This document shows positions 33,613-44,325 of a DNA stretch of 64,000 nt, one piece after another. Position 1 is the first letter of the stretch. Each line of letters starts with the position of its first letter. The notes under the pieces are model-generated. The model was given only the letters and a program-made list of their open reading frames with translations, did not search any database and was not told the origin of the DNA. The position numbers and the translations under genes were made by a program. The stretch is from Fonsecaea monophora. Its lineage: Eukaryota > Ascomycota > Eurotiomycetes > Chaetothyriales > Herpotrichiellaceae. The stretch covers positions 45,527 through 109,526 of the forward strand of contig NW_019174037.1 of the NCBI RefSeq assembly GCF_001642475.1, in the 5' to 3' direction.

Positions 33613-35138
33613 ATGACCAATCTTCCCTCCGAGCCTGAATTTGAGCAAGCGTACCATGAACTCGTTTCCAGCCTGGAGAATTCGTCGCTCTTTGAGAAGA
33701 ACCCAGAGTACAAGACAGCCCTCAAGGTCTGCTCCATCCCTGAACGCATAATACAATTTCGAGTTGTGTGGGAAGACGACAAGGGCGATCTCCAAGTGAA
33801 CCGGGGATACCGTGTACAGTTCAACTCCGCACTTGGTCCCTACAAAGGCGGCCTCCGATTTCATCCTACCGTGAACCTTTCGGTCCTGAAGTTTTTGGGG
33901 TTCGAGCAGATCTTCAAAAATGCCCTCACGGGTTTGAACATGGGAGGTGGGAAAGGTGGCTCGGATTTCGATCCCAAGGGCAAATCAGACAATGAGATCC
34001 GCAGGTTCTGCGCGTCTTTCATGAGCGAGCTTGGAAAGCACATTGGTGCCGACATCGATGTTCCTGGTATGCCCAATGCGACCACTTGGTGCATTCGGTA
34101 GGCTGACCATATGCACAGCGGGCGACATCGGTGTATCCGGACGAGAAATCGGCTGGCTATTTGGGCAATACAAGAAACAGACCAAGACGTGGGAAGGCGT
34201 TCTGACTGGAAAAGGAGGCAAGTTTACAATGTAGCTTCCTGACAAGACACAATTTCTGACAAGTTGCAGGCACTTGGGGCGGCTCTCTCATCCGACCAGA
34301 GGCCACAGGTTATGGTGTTGTCTATGTGAGACCTCCTTCATCCTAGCGAGTTGCGTTGGACTGACCGAACCAGTATGTTGAGCACATGATCAAGTATGCC
34401 TCTGGTGGCACCGAGTCGTTCGCAGGCAAAAGAGTCGCCATCTCCGGCTCCGGCAATGTGGCGCAATATGCTGCCCTGAAAGTGATTGAGCTAGGTGGGA
34501 CTGTCGTCTCCCTCAGTGACAGCAAAGGAGCCATCATCGCCACCACGCCACAGGGCATCGACCCAGAGATGATTGAAATCATTGCGAAACTCAAGGTCGA
34601 CCGGAAACAGCTGTCCGAGGTCGCCGAGACCTCCGCATTCAGCAGCAAGGTCAAATACATCGACGGTGCGCGACCGTGGTTGCACGTGGGACAAGTCGAT
34701 GTGGCCCTTCCTTCGGCGACGCAAAACGAAGTATCTGGTGAGGAGGCTGAGGGTCTCATCGCAGCCGGATGCAAATTTGTGGCCGAAGGCAGCAACATGG
34801 GCTGCACAAAGGCTGCGATCGACGCGTTTGAGGCGCAGAGGAACTTCAAAAAGGAGAAGTGGGTGTGGTATGCCCCCGGAAAGGCTGCCAATGCAGGTGG
34901 TGTGGCGGTCTCAGGTCTCGAAATGGCCCAGAACTCTGCACGCATCAAGTGGACGGCGGAAGAGGTGGACGAGAAGCTCAAGTCCATCATGAAGAACTGC
35001 TTCGAGAACGGCCTGCAGACTGCCAAGACATATGTCACACCAAAGGAGGACGAATTCCCCAGCTTAATGGCTGGCAGCAACATCGCTGGATTTACCAAGG
35101 TCGCGGCAGCGATGAGAGACCAAGGCGACTGGTGGTAG
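33613..35138 (+). CDS. gdhA: NADP-specific glutamate dehydrogenase
   Basis: Four exons (33613-34066, 34119-34217, 34270-34325, 34374-35138) encode 457 residues, matching fungal NADP-GDH. The enzyme makes glutamate from ammonium and 2-oxoglutarate. Seen motifs are GPYKGGLRFHPTVN, GLNMGGGKGGSDFDPKGKSD (catalytic Lys in GGGKGG), DIDVPAGDIGVSGREIGWLFG (spanning the first intron), RPEATGYGVVYYVEHM and GSGNVAQYAA (nucleotide-binding GxGxxA). The intron 34218-34269 starts with GCAAGT instead of GT; no GT donor gives an in-frame product, so it is read as a GC-AG intron. Introns 1 and 3 are GTATGC...CAG and GTGAGA...CAG. Together with the ammonium permease at 7 kb it would serve ammonium assimilation, but the two genes are not linked. 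Confidence 0.97.
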
Positions 35139-36164
35139 ACGATGGACGAGGATTTAGAAAGACCAAACTAACGATGTGATTTGAGATGTGGTTGTACTCC
35201 GGGATGACTACTGGAGTTCGGCGTATCTACCGAGTTTATACCTATGTACGAAATGAAATGAACAAGACCACAGGAGGATTCAGAACGCATTCAACCTTCT
35301 TCCAATCGCTCTATGATTCAAGGAGAGTATTAAAATCTGCGCGGCGGTCTGTCTTGGCCTTCAACCAAACATCGATTGCTTTGCTGAACTGTGTAGCAAT
35401 CAAAAGTGTTTGTTCGTATGTACAATGCCCCGATCAGTACTGGAGTGCTTCGGTGTGATCTCTCCGAGAATTGATAAGCTGGGAGCGAGCCACACAGTCA
35501 ACCCATCAGGAAATGACGTGCTTAAGGAATTGTGGCTATCCGCGAAGTAGGAGCAATATACTTGAAGGTTGGAAAATGTGATTATCTGCCGCATTCCAGA
35601 TGAATTGCTGTGTGTCGTGGAGCACGAGAGCATGGAGTATTTAAACTTAGTAACTTAATATTTTCCGTTATCCTCATTTTGGGATTCCACAAACCCCGGT
35701 CCGTCATGGAGGCCGACCGGAATGGCAAGGAAGATCTTACGCCCCCTTTCATGGCATGGATAGTTATGTAAGCCAGTATGTATCCTCATAGAGGCGATAC
35801 TCGATAGATGGTGCCACCCAGGCGCTGATTGAGAATTCGCTTAGATAAGCTCGCTGGTTGTAAAAAGATCACTGTACTCGGTACATAGCTTCGCTTTGTA
35901 GCGCACGTGGCTAGTCATGAGGAGATTGTGCGAGGAAACAGGGCAGGAAGCAAATGAGAATTCCTTGGATTAATCTGAGAGTCAGTAAAGTCGTATTCAT
36001 TCTATAGTATCTGCAAGGTTTAACACCTGATGGGCATATGCTTGAATTTGTGGGGTGTCTTTTGGTCAGAAAATGCAGCTTGTCTTGGGTACGTAGCTCC
36101 ACAGACGTTTTTTAGCTATATATTATTTTCTTTCGCATTTGTTCTCAACAATCAAACAAGTGAT
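35139..36164. other. Intergenic region between gdhA and the tRNA gene
   Basis: About 1 kb, AT-richer than average, without a supported protein gene. A TATA-like TATATATTATT at 36115-36125 lies about 45 bp upstream of the tRNA and may aid Pol III initiation. Confidence 0.55.
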
Positions 36165-36308
36165 TCCTCGATGGTCTAGTGGTCATGAGTAAGTCAATCA
36201 CATCTGAGCAACTAGCAATTGCAACATCATCTAACATTCAAACAGTTTCCGCTTGTCATCACAAGATAACGAGCGCGGGAGACCAGGGTTCGATTCCCTG
36301 TCGGGGAG
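36165..36308 (+). tRNA. tRNA-Asp(GUC) with a canonical anticodon intron and an extra D-arm insertion
   Basis: Mature parts 36165-36188, 36246-36258 and 36274-36308 add up to 72 nt, the usual size of eukaryotic tRNA-Asp, and fold correctly: acceptor TCCTCGA/TCGGGGA (one G-U pair), discriminator G, anticodon stem TCCGC/GCGGG with loop TTGTCAC and anticodon GTC, and T-arm CAGGG-TTCGATT-CCCTG. Both internal promoter boxes are intact (A box TGGTCTAGTGG, B box GGTTCGATTCC). A 15-nt intron (36259-36273) sits at the canonical 37/38 site, and its GATAA can pair with TTGTC of the anticodon loop. A second, 57-nt interruption (36189-36245) splits the D-stem after position 24. TTTTCTTTTT after the gene (36309-36318) is a Pol III terminator. 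Confidence 0.9.
36189..36245 (+). other. Spliceosomal-type intron inside the tRNA-Asp D-arm
   Basis: The insertion begins GTAAGT, has CTAAC at 36231-36235 as an ideal fungal branch point, and ends CAAACAG, with ten bases between branch site and acceptor AG. Its length (57 nt) matches the protein-gene introns of this window. Removing it restores a complete 72-nt tRNA-Asp. I see no tRNA-endonuclease bulge-helix-bulge at its borders by eye. Confidence 0.75.
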
Positions 36309-36318
36309 TTTTCTTTTT
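36309..36318 (+). terminator. RNA polymerase III terminator of tRNA-Asp
   Basis: TTTTCTTTTT starts immediately after the discriminator base. Confidence 0.8.
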
Positions 36319-36977
36319 GCCCTGGAATGGATTTCTTTTTTTGGTGGGCTTCTTCTCAACGCCTGTCTCAGTCAGTCTTTGGTCAGTGCTCCGTTTGGTT
36401 TTCCTACTAAACTCCCTGATTTCAGCAACCAAGGCTTCTCGACTTCTCTGCCATAATTTTTTTGGGTATCAGGGTGCCACGAATCGCGCTACGAAAGGTG
36501 TCACAACACACAGGGCTTCATTGATAAGTGGGTGGTATCGAGACGGGTGTCGAACAGACCCTGTACAGGACGAGTCCATGCGTCTCCGCGACAACTGATC
36601 GATATCCATTACCAATGGTTATGAACGTGAGAGAAGTTGACTACGGAGCAATACTACAAATGTAATGCTCCCACAAAGTGCTTCCTTTGCAAAGTGTCCC
36701 TCAGCCGAATGCGAGGAAATGTGACAATGTTCGGCCTCACTGACACCCTCGCGTGCTCTGAAGAGAAGTGATTCAAAAGAGCATCAGCGTGCTCAAGGTG
36801 AGCCGAGAGCGTAAGGCAGCATCACACTAGTCCAGGAGAGGAGTGAGCAGCGCGTAACCTGCACGCGTAGACCATGTAAACCGTGAACACCTTGGCACCC
36901 GGACGCCGTTCCGTTCTTTCGTGCCCCACAACAATGTTCCTTTAACAGATGCGACTCTCAGACAAACAGCTGCAGCC
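36319..36977. other. Intergenic region and nup120 promoter
   Basis: About 660 bp without a supported gene. The nup120 frame is open upstream of its ATG to 36921, without an ATG of its own. Confidence 0.55.
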
Positions 36978-39900
36978 ATGCTCAATCTCTACACCGAGAC
37001 AGCGTTCCAGGTGACTTCGGCGACCCCAGACTCAGTGATACGCCTCCAAGTTCCGAGAAAGAATGGCTCGTTCGAAAAACCCAAATCTGCTTCCACCCGC
37101 TCTGAGAATACCAGGGTCTGGAGCAAAGATCAACACTCCTATGCCTCCCATATCCTAGCCTCGCAAGGTTCGATATATTTCCGCGCGTCAAAAACATATC
37201 CGCGGTCGTTCTACTGGAAGGTGGTAAACAATGGAAGGGTATTGCTCGTGCAATGCGCGGATTTTGCAAGAAGCGAGAGCGATGTCAACGAGGCCTACTT
37301 TACCGTCCGGTTTGAGTTCCAGGATCCGATCATCCCTCGAGGCGTTGCCTTTGCAGACCTAGAGAGTCTCGACGAGATCAGCGCCTTTGTTTGCACCGAC
37401 AAAAACGAGATCTTCAACCTGCGCCTGCCAACGAGTGCCTTCCGCGACCCGCGTGTTCTGCAAAGCGAAAACCTCACTCAGTGGTGCCAGCCACTCGAAA
37501 GCTCCGCCCTAGGCATCGATACAGTCTATCGCATACATGCCCATACTCCTTTGGTTGTGGTAATATCCTTTGCTAGCGGAAGGTTACAGCGGTTGAAGAG
37601 ACGGTCTGTACAGGACGGCTGGGAACAGGATAACTACGACGACCGGTCATGGGGCGCATCAATCCGAGGGCTCGTCAGTCGCCGGGGTTATCATGCGATC
37701 GAGTTTGGTTCAACCCAGCTGGACTCAAGAACAGCCCAGACTATGGCCATTTCAGCAGATGGTGATCTCCTCTTCACAGTGTGCCTCAACCACACGTTGA
37801 GAATTTGGAACCTCAACAATGGGAGAATTGTTGCTACGAAAGACCTGGTGGGCATGACACGGGATCCCAACGACAGAACCCATTTGAACCCAGTAGAAGA
37901 TGCCCTCTTGCAAGTGTTCAGAGAAGACGAAGCGCAGAAGTTTCCCACCGTGTTGACTTACAGTCCCCAAGAGGGAGGGCAGTTCAAATTCTGGGATATC
38001 AAGGGGAGCCTCACAGACAACCTTATCGTTGACGACAGATATCCAGGAACAAGACTAAGCGCCCCAGACCCGGATCCGTCGGGAAACACTGTCTGGTCCA
38101 TGATCGGATTCAAGCTCGATCCTGGCACCGATCGCAGGTCTACTCAGCTCTGGGTGCTCTGGCGGAATCACAACTACCACCAGCTTTACAACTGTCAACT
38201 GGAATTGGGCAGCTTGGCGAGCTCATGGAAGTCAAACTGGGTCAAATGTAACGCAAGAGTGTCCACGAAGACTGTACCTCCAGAGTTTGTCAGAGGTGAC
38301 CAGCATGATCCGTCTTCCAAGTGGTTGGATTTCTTCTTCCGTCCCGGTCGCTACTCAGAGGCTGCCCTTGACACGGCGTTATCGATATATGAGGATGCGA
38401 CTTCGACAAAGTTGACCGCTTCGCAGAAGGAAGCTCCTCTAAGACAGCGAATGTGTACCACTGTAGCGGCCAACATTTCACTTCGGAAGTATGGTGACTC
38501 AGAGATGGACTTTGACCGGTTCTGTATCGACACTGATACACAATGGCGCAATTTCTACAGGATTGTGGAAAATGTCAACGACGACCGCAATGCTCCACTA
38601 GCCCTGGCCTACGATGCTTTCAGCGAGATGGTGTGGATTACCATGGCAGACAAGTGCTGTGCTATTCGAGAGTGCAGCAAGTTTGAACTACTCCAGCAGA
38701 ACGCACTCAGCGACATACAAGATCTTGAGGACACTACTGCTCGATTATGGCCCCATCGGAAAGTCAGCACTGACGACGGAGAACCCTTCCTTGACCTGGC
38801 CATCCTCATCTCTGCGGCGCGGACGTTCAGGGAATCGCTTTCTTCCGATCTTGCTCAAGATCTTGTGGATGCGATCGAAGAAGACATATTGATTGGCGCT
38901 GATTATGTGACTCCGACACGAATGTTGAACACTTATGATAGTACAGGATTTGGTGATGCCATATCGAACGAAACCTTTGAAAGACTCCAGTCTGATCTCT
39001 CTCCGATGGGCGGCATCTCTGGTCTGAACAACGAGCTTTTCCTTGGGGTATTGGAGCTGTTTGCGCTTAAGAGCAGGAGAGCGAAAAGTGCCTTGAGAAA
39101 TACCCTTTTTGGGAATCTTCTCTTGTCTGCTGGTGTGCTCGACTTCTTCTCCTCCCAGAAACAAGTGCTCATGGATCTTCTTGCTCTGGCGGTTTTTGTG
39201 GAAGGCGAATTGAGTCAAGAGGAGGCGAAATCGACGATATTTGACGCGTCGGAACTACATGAACAGATCGCACCCCTTCTCCGGCTGTGCAACCGCAATC
39301 TGTGGCTGGCATCGCACTCACGCTTGGTACCATTAGAGATTCTTGGCACTGATGGACACCCAAATGCCTCCCGCCGACGCTCTGATATCGTGACTGCCAA
39401 CAAGAGACAGGTTACCATAATGGAGGACACATTAAGCAAAGCTGTTCGACCACAGCCTGCGGTTGAGAAACCATTGATGTATCTGATCACAGACCAGTTG
39501 TTGGAGATTGATGACTGGGCTTCTGGAAAAGATACACTGGATCCAGAAGAAGGTGCAGTCTACCTCCAATGCGATCTGCTTGTTCAAGGCCAACTCGACC
39601 TTGCCACAGAATTTTTACAGTACCAGCCTTCGACATCCTGGTCAAGCTACGTGAAAGGACGGTTGGCTACTGCGAAAGGCGAGCACGATGTGGCAGCACA
39701 TTACTTTCAGAAAGCATCATATGGCCTAGCATGCGGGAAAGCGGTTGGAAACCTGGTTGCCCTTTCAGCAGGTCTCCTGTCGGCGATAGAAGCCGAGTGT
39801 TTCAACAACGGCCTGCCCGTCTACTTGCATCATATCACAACAATTTTTGAGTCTGCGAAAGCTTACAACGAAGCAGCTCGGTTTGCTCATCTAACGTTAG

Positions 39901-40763
39901 AATCGCTGCACGCCGGGCAGGAGCCGACTCCAAATTTCCGTACCCAAGTCTTGTCCAGATTGATCACCGCAGAGCTCAAGCTATCTAGGTTCGGTCGCGC
40001 CTACAACGCCGTGGTTCAGCTGCCTGACGAAGCATTGCAGCGATCGTCAGTAACATCCCTGATCAACTCGATATTGAGTTCAAGTGGATCTGTCTTCGGG
40101 CCCGAAGGCGTAGTACGGACCATTCGATCTCTCCCCTGGGCCATGTATCCTCAGTTTACCCGACACATGGAGTCACACCTTGTATCCCTTGCAAAATCTC
40201 AGATGACATCCAGCCTGGCTCCAGGCAATGGCAAAGTCGACTATCTCAGCGTCATGCACGCTCTACGCATCTCCCAACACGACTATCGTGGTGCTGTTAC
40301 AGTCCTTTACGACCGACTGAAATTAATCCGCAAATCTGGTCGGGCTCGACATGATCCAAAGGCCACAGCATTGAGACACGTCTTGCTTGCTCTCATCAAT
40401 CTTATGGCGTGCATGGCACCGGACGAGGCGTATATTCTTGCGGAAACCGAGGATAGCACGGCGGCGAATCGGAGCCAGCCGAGCGCAGAAGATATCAATG
40501 TACAAAATGACGAACAGATGATGAAGATGAGCAAGCGACGGCGCGTGATTATCACTCTGGAAGACTTGCGCAAAGAATATCAGGCGATACTGGATAGGTG
40601 TAGTCGCATTGAGCGTGGCGATTTCGATTTTGAAATCGATGGGGACGAGAGTGAAGACGACAGCGAGGAGGTGATGGCAGACCAGAGTCAATCGAGATTG
40701 AATCTATCGAAAGCATCTTTGAGAAACGGAACCAGTAATGGAGGGGACGCCATGGAATTTTGA
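36978..40763 (+). CDS. nup120: Nucleoporin Nup120/Nup160, Y-complex of the nuclear pore
   Basis: A single exon of 1261 residues from the ATG at 36978 (MLNLYTETAFQVTSATPDSV). The N-terminal half forms the Nup120 beta-propeller (blocks FYWKVVNNGRVLLVQCADF, RGVAFADLESLDEISAFVCT, AISADGDLLFTVCLNHTLRIWNL; here quoted in part: TVCLNHTLRIWNLNNGRIVA), and the second half is an alpha-solenoid. The C-terminus is acidic (GDESEDDSEEVMAD). Nup120 is one of the scaffold proteins of the Nup84/Y complex. Length and domain order match fungal homologues. The frame is open 19 codons further upstream from a GTG; since related proteins start near the LNLYTET block, the internal ATG is preferred, though a short upstream exon cannot be excluded. 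Confidence 0.9.
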   Translation: MLNLYTETAFQVTSATPDSVIRLQVPRKNGSFEKPKSASTRSENTRVWSKDQHSYASHILASQGSIYFRASKTYPRSFYWKVVNNGRVLLVQCADFARSESDVNEAYFTVRFEFQDPIIPRGVAFADLESLDEISAFVCTDKNEIFNLRLPTSAFRDPRVLQSENLTQWCQPLESSALGIDTVYRIHAHTPLVVVISFASGRLQRLKRRSVQDGWEQDNYDDRSWGASIRGLVSRRGYHAIEFGSTQLDSRTAQTMAISADGDLLFTVCLNHTLRIWNLNNGRIVATKDLVGMTRDPNDRTHLNPVEDALLQVFREDEAQKFPTVLTYSPQEGGQFKFWDIKGSLTDNLIVDDRYPGTRLSAPDPDPSGNTVWSMIGFKLDPGTDRRSTQLWVLWRNHNYHQLYNCQLELGSLASSWKSNWVKCNARVSTKTVPPEFVRGDQHDPSSKWLDFFFRPGRYSEAALDTALSIYEDATSTKLTASQKEAPLRQRMCTTVAANISLRKYGDSEMDFDRFCIDTDTQWRNFYRIVENVNDDRNAPLALAYDAFSEMVWITMADKCCAIRECSKFELLQQNALSDIQDLEDTTARLWPHRKVSTDDGEPFLDLAILISAARTFRESLSSDLAQDLVDAIEEDILIGADYVTPTRMLNTYDSTGFGDAISNETFERLQSDLSPMGGISGLNNELFLGVLELFALKSRRAKSALRNTLFGNLLLSAGVLDFFSSQKQVLMDLLALAVFVEGELSQEEAKSTIFDASELHEQIAPLLRLCNRNLWLASHSRLVPLEILGTDGHPNASRRRSDIVTANKRQVTIMEDTLSKAVRPQPAVEKPLMYLITDQLLEIDDWASGKDTLDPEEGAVYLQCDLLVQGQLDLATEFLQYQPSTSWSSYVKGRLATAKGEHDVAAHYFQKASYGLACGKAVGNLVALSAGLLSAIEAECFNNGLPVYLHHITTIFESAKAYNEAARFAHLTLESLHAGQEPTPNFRTQVLSRLITAELKLSRFGRAYNAVVQLPDEALQRSSVTSLINSILSSSGSVFGPEGVVRTIRSLPWAMYPQFTRHMESHLVSLAKSQMTSSLAPGNGKVDYLSVMHALRISQHDYRGAVTVLYDRLKLIRKSGRARHDPKATALRHVLLALINLMACMAPDEAYILAETEDSTAANRSQPSAEDINVQNDEQMMKMSKRRRVIITLEDLRKEYQAILDRCSRIERGDFDFEIDGDESEDDSEEVMADQSQSRLNLSKASLRNGTSNGGDAMEF

Positions 40764-41558
40764 ATGTCCCGGGGTCCATGTTCTACAATCGGAAAGGTTC
40801 GAGCGGTGGTGTCGACTGAACGGAGTTCAAAGGCCATCCACATGTGTCTTTGTGAGATGTACTACTACTGGGATTAAAAGAGAGGAACAGCATTTAAATC
40901 GAGCTTGATAAAAGAACTGGTGGTTCATTTTGAGGGGAAAAAAGGCGCCCCTTGGTCGTCTGTCGATTGCTGCTATGGATAGGCCTAAGATATCAATCAA
41001 GACAGATTCTCGGATCCAATTCAATGTAATGACATGAGTATTTCATCGCCCCCACTGACTGCTTTTCTGCTTGTTCTCTCGTAAGATTCCAACCAAGCAA
41101 GAAGATGGGATGTGGAGGAAGATGGCCAGATGTCATACATGAATGAATGTTGCGACGATGCGACTGCATATTCGAAAGGACGATAGACAGACAGACAGAC
41201 ACACGCACGCACACGCACTGGAATTTTTATGATTAGAAGCCTGGGACGCAGGGCTCTACGTACCTAACAAGAATGCGGATTTCCTCGACGTCGCGGGCGA
41301 TGAACGGGACAACCCGCTGCTGAAGCTTTTATCTCCAAGTGGTCTCTCTATCCGAAGGGGAACACTCAAGCTTGCTGCTGCCCACGTCTATCCTGCGCAT
41401 GCAGAACAAGGAGTAGAGGACATGCATGCATGGCTGCCGGTAAGTCCCCAGTAGCAAGGAAAGGCGGGCGCAAAAAAAAAAAAAACAAACAAAAAAAAAC
41501 AGCCCATGACTGACTGACCTGGTGTAAACCCCACAAGAGACATCTCGCTTGCCATCAT
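40764..41558. other. Convergent 3' region between nup120 and prp40
   Basis: About 800 bp without a supported gene. It holds a simple repeat near 41185 and an A-rich tract near 41472, both listed separately or obvious by eye. Confidence 0.6.
41184..41218. repeat. Microsatellite (AGAC)n followed by (CA/CG)n
   Basis: Four AGAC units run into an alternating ACACGCACGCACACGCAC tract. A purine-only tract of A-runs separated by single C's lies further right at 41472-41500. Confidence 0.85.
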
Positions 41559-43920
41559 TCAATCCTCTTCAATTTCTCCTTCCTCACTTCCTGAATGCAC
41601 ACCGCTGGGCTCCGGGACTTGCAGCATCTCACTTTCTTTGTCTTTTTTGACAGACGATGAAGGTTCGGGTGTCTTGCTCTTCCCCTTGTCACGAGACCGT
41701 GACCGTCGCTCTCGACGGTTCCGCTTTGCACTACGTCGTCCACTTTCGATACTGTCCTCACTTCCGTCCCTTCTCCGTCGTCGATCGCTGCCCGTAATGC
41801 TTCTTGCTTCTTCACCATAGTTGAGTTCGTCTCTGCTGCTGCGCGGTTCGGCACGTGTGCGATAGATACGCTCTCGTTCTTCTTCTCTCTCGCGCCGCTC
41901 ACGCTCGTAAGCACTCATGCGTCGAGTTGGAGGCGATCTGTCGCGATCAAGGCGACCGTGTCTCTCATCGCGTTCTCTTCTTTCGCGAGTGTGTGAGGGT
42001 GGTGGGCTGAACCCGCTCGCCTTTCTGTATTGTTTCTCCCGAGCAGCCTGGGCTTTGCGGCGATCTGCTTCGTAAGCATCAGGCTCGGGGGTTTTCGAGA
42101 GTCGGCCGTATCTGGTCTCGCCACGGTGACCGTTACGGTGCTCTCGATCATCGCCTCGTCTCGAATGCCGTCGTTCTCGGTCCTTGTCAGCGTCTTCCTC
42201 CTTTTCCTTCAGCCGCTTGACCACCTTTTCGAAGGCAGACTTCCTTAGTTCTTCACTCTCAACGGCATGATACTCATCTGTCTTCTCCACTCGTGATTTG
42301 ACATCCTCCCAAGAGTCAGAAATACGGATCGGAGGTTCTAGATGCTTGATTCTGGAGCGCAGCGCATCCACAGCACGACGCTGATGGCGGTCGGCAGCGT
42401 GCCTTTCGTCCTCGCTTCTGCGCACCACCTTGTCATGTAGACGTTGGAAAATGAGCTGCAGGGCGTCTCGATCGATATTGGCTGTTCGTCGATCAGCAAG
42501 CATGATATCAAGAAACTCGTCGAAGGAAGTTCTAGGTGTGACTTCATATCGTTTGTCCTACACGTAGTTAGCAGCGGTGGCGCAGACAGAAAGGCTCTCT
42601 GCAGCGTACCTCAAGCACATCGTACACATCGTTCCTCCTCCCCCGCAAAGCCCTTTCTTCCTCCTCAACCATGTCCCAGAACAGATCCAAAGGCGTTGAG
42701 CCGGCTTGACCCAACATTGCAACATACCTTGGGTCGTCTTCGATTTCGGGTAGTATAGTCATCCACTTGGTGCCCGCCTTGATCTTGCCTTGACTTCGCA
42801 AGGTTTGGAGTAGTTCCACGAATCTATCGCGGTTTTGTCTTTCGCGTCTTGCTTTGCTGGCTTTTTGCTGCTGACGTGCATCATTGAAAGTCCTTTCGAG
42901 AGATTTGATATGGTTCTCAAAAGCCGTCAAAACATCTGACTTACTCAGAAGCTTGAATTTCTCATCCGACTGTATCCTCTCATTCGACTGTAGCATCTCC
43001 TGGGCCTGCGCCCATCGGGTGTAGGGTTCCAAGTCGAGGGCTTTGAGAATGGCAACCAGATCATCCAGGGCTGATTTGCGAGTGGCGGCTTCCTGCTCGA
43101 TATGCTGTTTCTTAAGCTCGATAATGTATTCTTCGAAAAGTTGCTTACGCTCATCCTCATTGTCAGTGGATCGGAACACGGTCTCCCCCTCGATGATAGG
43201 CCGGATAGTTTTCCATCGACTGTAGTGCTTGATCTCGGGGTGTGTTCTCAACATGTTACCGAAATCTGCGCGTAGCTTAGCCAACCTTTCTTTGGCCTTT
43301 TCCCGTTCTTGTTGCCGAACCTCGACCGCATATTTCTCGAAAGCAGCCTTCCTGTCCTTGGGGTCTTTCAAGGCTCTATACTGAGGGTCTTTGATAGTCG
43401 CGCGCATCGTCTGCTCCCAAGTCCAATCGGGCTGGACATTTGATCGTCGCAATAGTTTCATAAATGCAGCTTCCGCCTCTTCAAAGCTGGAATAATCCGG
43501 CACTACTTCTTTTGTGATGGCTGGCACTGAGAGCGCGCTCTCTGGTCGAGGTTTCGCATCGTAGGGCGTGTGGTCGTCTCGTTCGCGGTAGGATGCAAGT
43601 GCAGTAGATCCACCGGCGACAAAGGCAGGGGGTTGCTGAGTTGGCTTCGGAGGGAGCTGGACAGAATTCAGAGCATCTCGATACTGTTGCGGCATCTCCC
43701 ATACAGTCTGCTTGGTCTCGGAATTGGAGTAATACTTCCGGCCTTCGGGGGTGGTGTATTCTTTCCATGGCTGGGTAGACAGCGCTTTTTCCAGCGGCGT
43801 CATCATTTCGATGGGTTTGGTCCATTTCGTCTCCTTTGTAACGGTGTGGTAGTAGTAAGTGCGGCCGTCGGGGGCACGCGCCTCTCGCCACTGTCCTGGT
43901 GTGGGTGGAAGACCGTTCAT
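41559..43920 (-). CDS. prp40: U1 snRNP splicing factor Prp40
   Basis: Two exons (42610-43920 and 41559-42557) joined across a 52-nt GTACGC...TAG intron encode 769 residues. Two WW domains stand at the N-terminus (GQWREARAPDGRTYYYHTVT and PWKEYTTPEGRKYYSNSETK, each with the second conserved Trp in TKWTKP and TVWEMP). Several FF domains follow from about residue 150 (AEAAFMKLLRRSNVQPDWTWE, ERLAKLRADFGNMLRTHPEI, and more). The C-terminal quarter is an RS-like Arg/Ser/Asp/Glu-rich tail ending GSEEGEIEED. Prp40 bridges the 5' splice site U1 snRNP to the branch-point protein. The RS-like tail is longer than in yeast and is typical of filamentous fungi. Confidence 0.95.
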
Positions 43921-44325
43921 TTTCGCGCCTCAAGTATGATGACCCGTCATGTAATAAAATACAGTGGCGATGTTAGTAAGGAGCGACAGGGCCAACCTGG
44001 ACATTGGCAGTGGGAAAAAGAGCTGTGATTATTATGTGTTATTGGGAAGCGGGAGGGAGTTGAGGGAGTGTGAATAGCGGAAAAAACCCAAGGGCAACAT
44101 TACATAAGCTGCTCATTGACTACGGCACTGGGGTGCGCACCGAGCACCATGCTAAGTCACCGCAGTCAACCTCGTGTTCTTCCTGAGGACACTACACACT
44201 CCAAACATCAGTCAAGCACCACTCTTTCCTGCAGAACAACTCACGGTCTTATGGAGACTATGTGCCATTGAGTAGTCACAAGCACGACATGTCTATCAAG
44301 CGCCTTCTCCAGTCGACCTCCCAGT
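43921..44325. other. Divergent promoter region of prp40 and trs65
   Basis: About 400 bp with no gene seen; both neighbouring genes start from its edges. Confidence 0.6.
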
